Assembly: GCA_937925525.1 (NCBI GenBank)
Contig: CALALS010000326.1
Coordinates: 1 to 20,959, forward strand
Direction: 5' to 3'
Length of the DNA: 20,959 nucleotides
Origin: an uncultured Flavobacteriales bacterium
Lineage (GTDB): Bacteria > Bacteroidota > Bacteroidia > Flavobacteriales_E > Vicingaceae
Within the stretch, counting starts at the first letter, position 1; each line of letters starts with the position of its first letter. The translations under genes were made by a program, and so were the position numbers. Below, one piece after another: positions 1-8,913 of the stretch. The notes under the pieces were generated by a model. The model saw only the letters and a program-made list of their open reading frames with translations, ran no database searches and had not been told where the DNA came from.

Positions 1-1
1 A

Positions 2-2545
2 AATTTTTCACCAAGAGTTAAAGATGTTATCACCTACAGCAGAGAAGAGGCGTTAAGACTTGGACATGACTACATAGGTGTGGAACATTTACTTTTAGGA
101 ATTATAAGAGAAGGAGAAGGCCTTGCTGTTAAAGTACTTGGTGGTATGGGCGTTGATTTTAAAGAGTTGCGTAAAGCAATTGAAAGCTCTGTTAAAGTAG
201 GAAAAGGAACAGTTAGTCAAATGAATAATATTCCTTTGGTAAAACAAGCGGAGAAAGTATTAAAAATCACTTATCTTGAAGCAAAGTTATTTAAGTCAAA
301 CACAATAGGAACAGAGCATTTGCTGTTATCTATATTAAAGGATGAAGACAATATTGCCACAAAAACATTGCAACGTTTTAATGTAAACTACGGAAAAGTG
401 AGACACGAAATTGAGAATATATTAAATGAGGAATCTAAACCAATTCAGCCGGAAGCTAAATTCCCAACCAACACTCCTGACGATGATGAGGATAGTCCAT
501 CGGGCTACATGGGTGGCGGTAGCGGTAAAAAGCAAGGAGATTCTAAATCTAAAACACCTGTTTTAGACAACTTTGGAAGAGATTTAACGCCCTTAGCGGA
601 AGACGATAAGCTTGACCCTATTGTAGGAAGAGAAAAAGAAATAGAACGAGTTTCTCAAATATTAAGTAGAAGAAAAAAGAACAATCCTATTTTGATTGGA
701 GAGCCGGGCGTTGGTAAATCAGCCATTGCGGAAGGTTTAGCACTAAGAATTGTTCAGCGGAAAGTATCCAGAATATTATTCAATAAAAGAATTGTTACGC
801 TTGATTTAGCTTCATTAGTTGCCGGAACAAAATACAGAGGCCAGTTTGAAGAAAGAATGAAAGCCGTTATGAATGAGCTGGAAAAGTCTCCTGACATTAT
901 TTTATTTATTGATGAGATTCACACTATTATAGGTGCGGGTGGTGCTTCAGGTTCATTAGATGCTTCTAATATGTTTAAGCCGGCATTAGCCAGAGGCGAA
1001 ATACAAGTGATTGGTGCTACTACCCTTGATGAGTATCGACAATACATTGAAAAAGACGGTGCGCTTGAGCGTAGGTTCCAAAAAGTGGTAGTTGAACCAA
1101 CTACTATTGAAGAAACCATACAAATTCTGAATAACATAAAAGAAAAGTATGAAAGTCATCATAATGTAAACTACACTGAAGAGGCTATTAAAGCTTGTGT
1201 AAACTTAACCAATAGATACATTACTGATAGACACTTACCTGATAAAGCTATTGACGCGCTTGATGAAGCAGGTTCAAGAGTTCATATCACCAATATTAAA
1301 GTTCCAAAAAATATCATAGAGATTGAAAAGAAAATTGAAGATATTAAAGAGGAAAAGAATAAAGTGGTAAGAAGCCAAAAGTATGAAGAGGCTGCAAGGT
1401 TAAGAGATACAGAACGTCAGCTTATCGAAGATTTAGAAAAAGCTAAGAAAGAGTGGGAAGAAGAAACTAAATCGCACAGAGAAACAGTGGCTGAAGAGAA
1501 TGTAGCTGAAGTGGTTGCTATGATGACGGGTGTTCCTGTTCAACGAGTAGTGAAGAAAGAAGGTGAGAAATTGGTAAAAATGTACGATGAAATTCATGAT
1601 AAAGTAATCGGACAAGATGATGCCATAAAAAAAATGGTGAAGGCGATTCAACGAAATCGTGCAGGACTTAAAGACCCTAACAAACCAATAGGTTCATTTA
1701 TATTTCTTGGCCCTACCGGTGTGGGTAAAACACAACTTGCAAAAGTACTTTCCAAGTATCTTTTCGATAATGAAGATGCTATGATTAGAATTGATATGAG
1801 TGAGTACATGGAAAAATTTGCCGTATCAAGACTAATTGGTGCACCTCCCGGATATGTTGGTTATGAAGAAGGTGGACAATTAACTGAAAAAGTTAGACGC
1901 AAACCCTATTCAGTTGTTTTATTAGATGAAATAGAAAAGGCTCACCCTGATGTATTTAATTTATTATTACAAGTGTTGGATGATGGTCAATTAACTGATA
2001 GCTTAGGAAGAAAAATTGATTTTAGAAACACTATCATCATCATGACTTCAAACATTGGAGCTAGAAAGCTGAAAGATTTCGGACAAGGTGTTGGATTTGG
2101 TACAAAAGCCAAAAAAGAGGGTGCTACTGACCATGAGAGAAGTATTATAGAAAGTGCGTTGAAGAAAGCATTTGCTCCTGAGTTCTTAAACAGAGTAGAT
2201 GATGTGATTATGTTTAACTCATTAACCAAAGAACATATTCACGAAATTATAGATATTGAGCTGGAAGGACTTTACGGAAGGCTTTCTAATTTAGGCTTTA
2301 ACATTAAACTTTCTGACGAAGCAAAAAGCTTTATTGCAGATAAAGGATTTGATGAAGCTTATGGTGCAAGACCTTTAAAAAGAGCTATTCAGAAATACCT
2401 GGAAGATCCTTTAGCGGAAGAAATTATTAAGTCTAGCCTTGAGGAAGGAGATAGTATAAAGGTTGATTTAGTAAAAGGTTCTGAAGAATTGAAGCTAAGT
2501 ATTTCAAAAGCTAAAAAGAAGAAAACAGATACTGAAGATAAGTAA
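2..2545 (+). CDS. clpC: ClpC-type AAA+ unfoldase of the Clp protease (5' end cut by window edge)
   Basis: This is the ATP-driven unfoldase that feeds substrates to the ClpP peptidase in the cytoplasm. The frame is open from base 2 and reads NFSPRVKDVITYSREEALRL, which is close to the usual ClpC N-terminus, so only a few codons are off-window. Numbering from base 2: two Clp-N repeats (about 1-140); a Gly/Asp-rich linker (about 159-177); D1 Walker A GEPGVGKS (233) and Walker B FIDE (about 304); a UVR-type helical segment (about 450-470), which separates ClpC from ClpA and ClpB; D2 Walker A GPTGVGKT (570) and Walker B LLDE (about 642). A VGFG loop at about 697-700 matches the ClpP-docking loop. 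The 847 visible residues fit the family size and no key residue is missing. The GTG at 80 is internal and is not the start. The gene converges on tamB across a shared terminator. Confidence 0.97.
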   Translation, partial: NFSPRVKDVITYSREEALRLGHDYIGVEHLLLGIIREGEGLAVKVLGGMGVDFKELRKAIESSVKVGKGTVSQMNNIPLVKQAEKVLKITYLEAKLFKSNTIGTEHLLLSILKDEDNIATKTLQRFNVNYGKVRHEIENILNEESKPIQPEAKFPTNTPDDDEDSPSGYMGGGSGKKQGDSKSKTPVLDNFGRDLTPLAEDDKLDPIVGREKEIERVSQILSRRKKNNPILIGEPGVGKSAIAEGLALRIVQRKVSRILFNKRIVTLDLASLVAGTKYRGQFEERMKAVMNELEKSPDIILFIDEIHTIIGAGGASGSLDASNMFKPALARGEIQVIGATTLDEYRQYIEKDGALERRFQKVVVEPTTIEETIQILNNIKEKYESHHNVNYTEEAIKACVNLTNRYITDRHLPDKAIDALDEAGSRVHITNIKVPKNIIEIEKKIEDIKEEKNKVVRSQKYEEAARLRDTERQLIEDLEKAKKEWEEETKSHRETVAEENVAEVVAMMTGVPVQRVVKKEGEKLVKMYDEIHDKVIGQDDAIKKMVKAIQRNRAGLKDPNKPIGSFIFLGPTGVGKTQLAKVLSKYLFDNEDAMIRIDMSEYMEKFAVSRLIGAPPGYVGYEEGGQLTEKVRRKPYSVVLLDEIEKAHPDVFNLLLQVLDDGQLTDSLGRKIDFRNTIIIMTSNIGARKLKDFGQGVGFGTKAKKEGATDHERSIIESALKKAFAPEFLNRVDDVIMFNSLTKEHIHEIIDIELEGLYGRLSNLGFNIKLSDEAKSFIADKGFDEAYGARPLKRAIQKYLEDPLAEEIIKSSLEEGDSIKVDLVKGSEELKLSISKAKKKKTDTEDK

Positions 2546-2562
2546 GTATAGTTTAACTCATA

Positions 2563-2596
2563 AAAAAACTCCAAGCTAATCGTCTTGGAGTTTTTT
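2563..2596. terminator. Bidirectional Rho-independent terminator between clpC and tamB
   Basis: A perfect 13-bp inverted repeat has arms AAAAAACTCCAAG (2563-2575) and CTTGGAGTTTTTT (2584-2596) around an 8-base loop. The core stem is CTCCAAG/CTTGGAG, with A/T runs outside it, so it yields a T-tract on both strands. It lies 18 bases after the clpC stop on the plus strand. On the minus strand the arm at 2584-2596 falls within the last codons of tamB, and the tamB stop codon (2578-2576) sits in the loop. Confidence 0.9.
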
Positions 2597-5500
2597 GTTT
2601 TTGACCTTTTCTTCTTTTTGTTCTTTTCTAAGTCTTTTCCGTTCCGCTCGTTTCTCTTTATCCCAAAGGTCGCTTAGCTTATCAAATTCTTGCCGATAGA
2701 ATAAACCTACACCTTGCGTATAAAGTCCTTGCGTTTGCACATCTATGTTTGTGTTGGCTTCATTAAATGCTTTTGCTCTTAGTTTTCCGTCTTCCGTTAT
2801 TTTATATTCAACTGAGAATTCGCCCACTAAATTATTAGTTTGAGTGCTAGTATTTCCAACAGAGCCAACATTTCCATCAAGTACTACCCTATCATTAAAT
2901 ATTTGTGTTGAAAGCGCAACCTCTACTTCCTGGCTGGTAATAGCATCACCGGGTCGGTAATTAAAACCTACATCAAACTTGTCGGTAATCTGAGAGAGCC
3001 AGTTACTCAATTGATTAGAAATAGTTTCAAACCCTGTTGTGCTTCCAAATCCGGAACGGGCAGCATTATCCGGATTGCCTCCTTGTGGGGGAATAAATCT
3101 ATTTAATATAAGTAAAGCAAACACCTGTTTATTCATTTCATTCGCATTAGATTGGTTGTCCGATGCATAAGTAATACTGGCTAATCTATCTCTTACTTCC
3201 TGTGTAGCTGAAGGTGCTTCAATATCAAAAGTAATATCAGGATTCATTAAATCTTTCTCCATGCTAAGCTTCACTTCTATCGGAATTCTGTTTTTATACT
3301 TTGCTCTTGAAATACTATCACCAACCATTAAATCATAAGGAGAAGCTCTTAATTTGTAAATAGCATTAATATCTAATTGGGCTTTTAAAGGGTCTCCGTT
3401 CCAACTTATAGTTCCACCTTTTTCTAGTGCAAATCTTTTGTTTATTACATTTTGCAGTGTAAACAAATAATCTCCTTCTGAAATAGTGTAAGTTCCGTAA
3501 ATATTAAAATCTCCTTTGGTGTTAATTTCCATTAAAATATCTCCATCTCCCCTGCTTTTAATTACATCACCTATTTGCTCATCAAAAATTAATCGAACCT
3601 CTGCATCAGGATTAACTTCCATTTTAAAGTTCATAAGTATATGAGATAAGTCAATCTCTTCTTCCTCTTCATCATCGGTTCCGGTATTGATAAATGTAAC
3701 TAAGTTGTTTTCTCCAATTTCAGTTTCATCAGACAATGGTATGTTTAGTAATGAGCCTTTTTCGGTTTTTACTTCTGCGTCCATCACTAATTGGTCTGCA
3801 TAACCCGAAATGTTTGCCTGACCGGAAAGAATTGCTTTTCCGTAAAACAGTTTGTTTTGGAATTCTGTAGTATTTAAGAATAAAAACTTCTTTGTATAGA
3901 GACCAATATCTAAGTTAAAATCAGTAAAGTTTTCATGAAATATGGTTGCATTTAAAGAAGCTTTATTGTTTTCTTCATCTACTAATTCCGCATTGTTTAT
4001 GGCAAACATATCTTCATCAATAAAAATACTTGTGGATGTTTTATAAACAGTGTTTAGATAATCAATCTTTACTTCCAACTTATCCAAATCAAATTTTCCG
4101 TTTATTTTAGGCTCTTTAGCGCTTCCTTTAATTCTGGCGTATCCGGTTAATGTTCCATTTAAATCAGAAACATAGTCGGCAATGGTAAATTCAAACAGCT
4201 TAACCGGAGCATTATTGACGGATAAAATATAATTTAATGAATTAATCTTATCATTAAAGTTATAATCACCAGATAAATTAAAGGTGGGGAGATTATCTAG
4301 TTTAAAAATAGCATCGGTATGAAGTGATTTGTTTGATTCATTCCATTTATTAAGAAGTTTTCCGTTTCCAAGTTTTGCTCCATTTAAAACAAAGTTGCTA
4401 ACGTCTATGTCTGATGATATTTTTTGTTCTCCAAATACATCTGCCATTGTGGCATTTCCGGAAATAATTCCTTCTAATTTAACTCCAAAAGTGGCTAAAA
4501 GTTTGTTGAAGTTTTCTAAGTCATACTTTACAAACGAAAGCTCAATTAAATCGTATTTATTTTTTGAGGCTTTACCATCTAATTTAATACCTGAGTTGAT
4601 AGTGGCAAACTCTAGGTTGTCAATTGTAATGGAAGTAGAATCGATAATGATTTTATTTGAAGGGTTTACACTCCACATTTCATCATTGAAAAACATTTCA
4701 GATGAATAGAATTCCCCTGTGATAGTTCTGTTAGGCTCAAAAGCACCTCTGTATTTAATATTGGCAACTGTTTCTAAAGTGTCTTTACTGTGTATGTGTG
4801 CAAATAAATAAATGGAGTCACGATTTATAGAAGAGTTTAGCTCAAAATTTTCATAAAATAAGCTATCAGTTAAACTAATTTTACTGGAGCTTATATTTAC
4901 CATCATAGTGGCATTTTCCGTATTGCTTTTTAATTTAAAGTTATCTATAACAGCGCCTTTTGCATTTACTTTAGGAATATCCATGCTATACCTAAACGAC
5001 TTGTTAATGGCGTTGTAAGAACCATCAAACTCAGCACCTTTTGGATAAAAAATATCTTTGGTGAATAATTTAGAAACCAAATTTGCATCTTTTAGTTTTG
5101 CATTAAACTCAAAGTTGTTTTCACTTGCAAATTTTTCTCCCCTATATTCTTCAAAGTAGGGTAAATAAGTCCCAATAAAATGTTTAAACGTTTTATCTAA
5201 TTCATCAAACTTAAAATTACCTATAAAGTTTAGGTCTGCAATATCGCTGCGTACTTCAAGGTGCCTCTCGTTATTTTCTAGAAAATAAGAATGAACAATA
5301 AATGTGTCAATAATAAATTCGTCTTCAATATCTTTATAATCCGCACCTTCTAATTTTATAGTGCCTATCATATTATCAATATTGGTTCCTTCCATATCAA
5401 TATATAAATTGGTAGAAAACCTTGTTTTTAAACCGGAACGCTCCATTAGCCCTAGTTTTGCAGGCTTTGAATCATAAATGGTAGAAGTGAATTTATATTT

Positions 5501-7060
5501 TGGAACTTTTCCTCTCAGGTTGATTGTTCCGTCAAAGTCAAAATCAAGTTTAGAGTCTCTTGAACTAATACAGCCATCAAAAATTTTGTTGTTGTATTTT
5601 CCATCCAGTGTAATTATTTCAAAGCGGTTCTTATTTAAGTCGATATAGTTAATTTGCCCAACAATTTTGGCTTTCATGGTGCTAGGATTATATCCATTTC
5701 CGTCAACTCTAAGGTTAAAAGAAGTTCTTCCTACATACTCATTTTTAATAATCTTATTTACGGCTAAATTTTCAGATGATAATTGTCCTACATATCTTCC
5801 GTAAACATTGTTAGAATCTTGCTTTAAACTAATATCCGTAGATAAATTACCTGCATCGGTATAAAACTTTCCGTACAATACAAAGTCGTTAATAAATCCG
5901 GTGTAATCTCCTTTAAATGTGATGTTTCCTAAACCTGAAAGTTCTTTTGGTAGTTTTAGGTTTTCTTCTCTGGTAAATGGATATAGCGGAAATGTTTCCA
6001 GTTGTTGTTTGGAAGTAGTAAGTTCTTTAAACTCAATAAACGCAAATGTGTTATTTATATCCGGAAGCCCATTTAAATCCACATTTCCAAGCAATCTTGT
6101 GCCATCATCAGTTTCAAGTTTAATTTTCTTCCCTTTTAAGTCATTCACGTAACCATATACTTTTCCTTCAAGAGAAGCCTTTTTATTTAAACCTTTCAGT
6201 TGTGGCGCAAAGAAGGCTATATCTTCAAAATCTATTTCTGACTTTCGAAAATCAAAGTTCATTTTTACCTTCTCAATAAATTCTTTGTAATCAGTATATT
6301 GGTTGTATTTTAGTTTAGTTACGCCATTTAAAGAAGTTGTAGGAGTTTTTAACTGCATTTTTAATAACTCCAGCTGTGTTGATGATACCGAAAACTTAGT
6401 GGTTAATTTTTCAAGCTTAAATCCGGATTGCTCGTTAAATGCTAGTGAGTGAATATATCCGTTAATGCTGTCATTGATTACTGATATTCCATTTGCAAAT
6501 AAATTGATGTTGGTGGCATGAATATGGTTATAATCAACACCATAATCTTTTCGTTCTTCATGATGGTTTTGATAACTGAAGTTTAGGTTATTAAATTCTA
6601 GTGCGGTTATGTTTAATTTTAGATTACTTGGCGATTTAGTGGTATCTGAAGAAGCAAAATAATCCAACAAAAATTGTATGTTTAGCTGTTCTTCATCGGT
6701 ATATTTTTGTAGCTTAAAAGTGGTGTTTTCTAAATACATTTTGTTTACCAATACATAAACGGGTTCTGTTTTAAAATAACTTAGTGTAAGCGCTACTTCT
6801 TTGGCGTAAATAAGTGTGTCAGCGTGTAAATCTTCTACATACAATCCATTAATGGATACCATATTAAAAAACCTTACATCAATTGTTTCTATAGACACCT
6901 TTGATTGAAGTTCTTTAGATAGGTATTCAGCAGCTTTATCTGCCAAAAAGTTTTGAAACCATGAAGTTCTTAGCAATAGCAGAAGTATAAACAATAGCAA
7001 AAGCAGTGCTCCAATTACATAGAGCAAATACTTCGTCCATTTTTTAATACTTTTGACCAT
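2576..7060 (-). CDS. tamB: TamB-like translocation/assembly module protein (AsmA-like, DUF490 C-terminus)
   Basis: This is a very large envelope protein of the TamB/AsmA-like family, expected to sit in the inner membrane and span the periplasm as a beta-structured groove for outer-membrane assembly or lipid transport. From the ATG at 7060 it has 1494 residues. It shows one N-terminal membrane helix (about 11-30), then an AsmA-like opening (LADKAAEYLSKELQSKVSIE), about 1000 residues of repetitive beta-rich sequence, an acidic patch (about 1128-1136), and a C-terminal DUF490-type domain with GDYLFTLQNVINKRFALEKG followed by GTISWNGDPLKAQLDI. The extreme C-terminus is lysine/glutamate rich. A TTG at 7072 could add four residues, but the ATG fits better. 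It is divergent from tsaD by 31 bases; I recall this pairing as common in Bacteroidota. The family call is firm, while the exact cargo in this phylum is not known to me. Confidence 0.93.
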   Translation of the reverse strand: MVKSIKKWTKYLLYVIGALLLLLFILLLLLRTSWFQNFLADKAAEYLSKELQSKVSIETIDVRFFNMVSINGLYVEDLHADTLIYAKEVALTLSYFKTEPVYVLVNKMYLENTTFKLQKYTDEEQLNIQFLLDYFASSDTTKSPSNLKLNITALEFNNLNFSYQNHHEERKDYGVDYNHIHATNINLFANGISVINDSINGYIHSLAFNEQSGFKLEKLTTKFSVSSTQLELLKMQLKTPTTSLNGVTKLKYNQYTDYKEFIEKVKMNFDFRKSEIDFEDIAFFAPQLKGLNKKASLEGKVYGYVNDLKGKKIKLETDDGTRLLGNVDLNGLPDINNTFAFIEFKELTTSKQQLETFPLYPFTREENLKLPKELSGLGNITFKGDYTGFINDFVLYGKFYTDAGNLSTDISLKQDSNNVYGRYVGQLSSENLAVNKIIKNEYVGRTSFNLRVDGNGYNPSTMKAKIVGQINYIDLNKNRFEIITLDGKYNNKIFDGCISSRDSKLDFDFDGTINLRGKVPKYKFTSTIYDSKPAKLGLMERSGLKTRFSTNLYIDMEGTNIDNMIGTIKLEGADYKDIEDEFIIDTFIVHSYFLENNERHLEVRSDIADLNFIGNFKFDELDKTFKHFIGTYLPYFEEYRGEKFASENNFEFNAKLKDANLVSKLFTKDIFYPKGAEFDGSYNAINKSFRYSMDIPKVNAKGAVIDNFKLKSNTENATMMVNISSSKISLTDSLFYENFELNSSINRDSIYLFAHIHSKDTLETVANIKYRGAFEPNRTITGEFYSSEMFFNDEMWSVNPSNKIIIDSTSITIDNLEFATINSGIKLDGKASKNKYDLIELSFVKYDLENFNKLLATFGVKLEGIISGNATMADVFGEQKISSDIDVSNFVLNGAKLGNGKLLNKWNESNKSLHTDAIFKLDNLPTFNLSGDYNFNDKINSLNYILSVNNAPVKLFEFTIADYVSDLNGTLTGYARIKGSAKEPKINGKFDLDKLEVKIDYLNTVYKTSTSIFIDEDMFAINNAELVDEENNKASLNATIFHENFTDFNLDIGLYTKKFLFLNTTEFQNKLFYGKAILSGQANISGYADQLVMDAEVKTEKGSLLNIPLSDETEIGENNLVTFINTGTDDEEEEEIDLSHILMNFKMEVNPDAEVRLIFDEQIGDVIKSRGDGDILMEINTKGDFNIYGTYTISEGDYLFTLQNVINKRFALEKGGTISWNGDPLKAQLDINAIYKLRASPYDLMVGDSISRAKYKNRIPIEVKLSMEKDLMNPDITFDIEAPSATQEVRDRLASITYASDNQSNANEMNKQVFALLILNRFIPPQGGNPDNAARSGFGSTTGFETISNQLSNWLSQITDKFDVGFNYRPGDAITSQEVEVALSTQIFNDRVVLDGNVGSVGNTSTQTNNLVGEFSVEYKITEDGKLRAKAFNEANTNIDVQTQGLYTQGVGLFYRQEFDKLSDLWDKEKRAERKRLRKEQKEEKVKNKKLQDD

Positions 7061-7091
7061 AATTGAGTCCAAATTTCACAATTTTAATCAG

Positions 7092-8126
7092 ATGAGCGGT
7101 AAAAACGTTATTATTTTAGGGATAGAATCATCATGTGATGAAACCTCAGCTGCCGTTATTAAAGATAACAAATTACTTGCCAACATTATTGCTAATCAGG
7201 AGGTTCATAAAGGTTACGGAGGTGTAGTTCCGGAATTAGCATCCAGAGAGCATCAAAAAAATATTGTTCCGGTAGTGCATGCCGCAATAGCTAAAGCAGG
7301 TGTAAACAAAAAAGACATTTCTGCCATTGCCTATACACAAGGGCCCGGATTGCTTGGTTCCTTGCTTGTTGGAGGCTCATTTGCCAAAGCGTTATCAATG
7401 AGTCTAAATATTCCTCTCATAGAGGTTAATCACATGCAAGCACATGTTCTTGCACATTTTATTGATAAGGAAAATGAACAAAATGAAAAGCCTGAGTTTC
7501 CTTTTTTATGCTTAACCGTTTCAGGTGGGCACACGCAAATCGTTTTAGTTAAAGGTTATCTTGATATGGAAATAGTTGGCGAAACTATTGATGATGCAGC
7601 TGGTGAAGCATTTGATAAGGTGGCTAAAATTTTACAACTTCCCTATCCGGGCGGACCATTGGTAGATAAATTGGCTAAAGAGGGAAATCCTTTTGCTTTC
7701 AGTTTTCCTAAACCAAATGTTGGTGAATTGGAATTTAGTTTTAGCGGATTAAAAACATCTGTTTTATATTTTTTAAGAAAAGAAGTAGAAAAAAATCCTC
7801 AATTTGTTTCAGAAAATATAAACGATATCTGTGCTTCCGTTCAGTTTACCATAGTGAGTATATTGATGGATAAACTTAAGGTTGCAATTGATAAATACAA
7901 GGTAACTTCTATTGCTATTGCAGGAGGGGTTTCGGCTAACTCAAGTTTACGAAGTGAAGTTTTAAAATTGGCGGAAAAAAATAACATCAAAGCGTTTATT
8001 CCTCCTTTTGAGTATTGCACCGACAATGCAGCTATGATAGCGCAAGTTGGTTGCTATAAGTTTTTACAAGACGATTATGCTAACTTAAGTTCTTCTCCAA
8101 AAGCCCGAATGAAGTTTAGTGAATAA
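7092..8126 (+). CDS. tsaD: tRNA N6-threonylcarbamoyladenosine (t6A37) transferase TsaD
   Basis: TsaD (Kae1/Gcp family) transfers the threonylcarbamoyl group to A37 of tRNAs reading ANN codons, in the cytoplasm together with TsaB and TsaE. From the ATG at 7092 the protein has 344 residues, the usual length, and starts MSGKNVIILGIESSCDETSA. Visible family motifs are GPGLLGSLLVG (about 84-94), the metal-binding NHMQAH with H114 and H118, SGGHTQIV, the ASKHA-fold IAGGVSANSSLR, and a C-terminal DNAAMIA. An in-frame TTG at 7053 would extend it into tamB but adds nothing resembling the family. It diverges from tamB, and its stop overlaps the GTG of the following barrel gene by 8 bases, suggesting coupled translation. 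tsaB and tsaE are not in the window. Confidence 0.97.
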   Translation: MSGKNVIILGIESSCDETSAAVIKDNKLLANIIANQEVHKGYGGVVPELASREHQKNIVPVVHAAIAKAGVNKKDISAIAYTQGPGLLGSLLVGGSFAKALSMSLNIPLIEVNHMQAHVLAHFIDKENEQNEKPEFPFLCLTVSGGHTQIVLVKGYLDMEIVGETIDDAAGEAFDKVAKILQLPYPGGPLVDKLAKEGNPFAFSFPKPNVGELEFSFSGLKTSVLYFLRKEVEKNPQFVSENINDICASVQFTIVSILMDKLKVAIDKYKVTSIAIAGGVSANSSLRSEVLKLAEKNNIKAFIPPFEYCTDNAAMIAQVGCYKFLQDDYANLSSSPKARMKFSE

Positions 8127-8808
8127 GTTAATTACCATATCTTTTTTAATATGGAGTTTGCCACTGTTCTCACAAAACACAACAGATACTATTGATTGGA
8201 AACAAAAGGGAACCCGAAATATTGTTAAAACCAATCCTTTAGTTCCTATTTGGGGTGCTATTCCTCTCACTTCTGAATGGCGATTACTTTACGAAATGCC
8301 TTTTTCTCATAATCAGTCTTTTCAAATTGGTGCTTCGTACCTGGGGAAAAGTCCGATATTAAATCTAGCTGAAGATTCAATGATGGGGGGTTCTGGAGTT
8401 GAATTTGTGGTAAAAGGGTTTCGTTTACAAGGAGGATATAGGTTTTATTTTACATCTTTCAGAAATTACAAGCAAGAGCCGTTCAACTATATTCCTCTGG
8501 GATTTTACGTTTCTCCTCATATATCTTACTCTACCGCTACATTTACAACACGAGCTGCAAGTGTAAGGAATGTATATATTCAAGGAACTCACTACAATAT
8601 TAATTTTTTGTTGGGTTACCAATATTATAGTTTAATGTTTGATAACCTAGTAGTGGATTTGTTTATGGGGTTTGGCTGGAAAGAAAATTATTGGGAAGAA
8701 AATATAAATGGTGTTACTCGTTCTTCTACACTAAATACTGCAAATACCAATTATTACGGCTCAAACTTTAAATTTTCTTTAGGTTTTAATATGGGATTTA
8801 GATTTTAA
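8119..8808 (+). CDS. Predicted outer-membrane beta-barrel protein, unknown function
   Basis: This is a 229-residue exported protein. A signal peptide (about 1-19, ending SLPLFSQ) is followed by alternating hydrophobic/polar strands rich in Tyr, Phe and Gly. It ends GFNMGFRF, and a terminal aromatic residue is typical of barrels recognised by BamA. The sequence after the signal (KTNPLVPIWGAIPLTSEW) is reminiscent of DUF3575-like small barrels, but I cannot confirm a family. The start is the GTG at 8119, overlapping the end of tsaD by 8 bases; this is the only start that keeps the signal peptide. It is probably co-transcribed with tsaD, although no functional link is evident. It converges on the OmpA-family gene across a hairpin-rich gap. 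Confidence 0.75.
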   Translation: MNKLITISFLIWSLPLFSQNTTDTIDWKQKGTRNIVKTNPLVPIWGAIPLTSEWRLLYEMPFSHNQSFQIGASYLGKSPILNLAEDSMMGGSGVEFVVKGFRLQGGYRFYFTSFRNYKQEPFNYIPLGFYVSPHISYSTATFTTRAASVRNVYIQGTHYNINFLLGYQYYSLMFDNLVVDLFMGFGWKENYWEENINGVTRSSTLNTANTNYYGSNFKFSLGFNMGFRF

Positions 8809-8830
8809 AAAAAGGAGCCGCCAACTCCTT
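8807..8830 (-). terminator. Rho-independent terminator of the OmpA-family gene (minus strand)
   Basis: On the minus strand AAGGAG (8830-8825) and CTCCTT (8817-8812) form a hairpin around the 7-base loop TTGGCGG. The strand then continues in T, giving seven consecutive T (8813-8807). It lies about 84 bases past the OmpA-family stop. On the plus strand the same hairpin immediately follows the barrel gene stop but lacks a T-run, so it should act mainly on the minus strand. Its 3' arm can alternatively pair with 8896-8906. Confidence 0.6.
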
Positions 8831-8906
8831 CCCTAGCTTAATCATTCATGTTGTGAAGTTTTTACCCCTTTTACTTTGCACATTTTCACAACAATTTGGC
8901 GACTCC
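8812..8906. repeat. Nested inverted repeats in a convergent intergenic gap
   Basis: Outer arms GGAGCCGCCAA (8814-8824) and TTGGCGACTCC (8896-8906) pair at 10 of 11 positions. Inner arms TGTTGTGAA (8849-8857) and TTCACAACA (8885-8893) pair perfectly at 9 positions with a 27-base loop. A short hairpin, AAGGAG/CTCCTT (8812-8830), competes with the outer stem. Together they fill nearly the whole gap between the convergent barrel and OmpA-family genes. The folds could be a structured 3' UTR of the OmpA-family mRNA or a small RNA processed from it; the sequence does not decide. Confidence 0.6.
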
Positions 8907-8913
8907 GATAAGT

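Noticed and set aside
4329..4709. 126-codon open frame on the plus strand inside tamB
   Set aside because: It lies wholly antisense to a strong TamB reading, has no recognisable motif, and its Phe/Ser-rich composition is what the reverse strand of this coding sequence would give.
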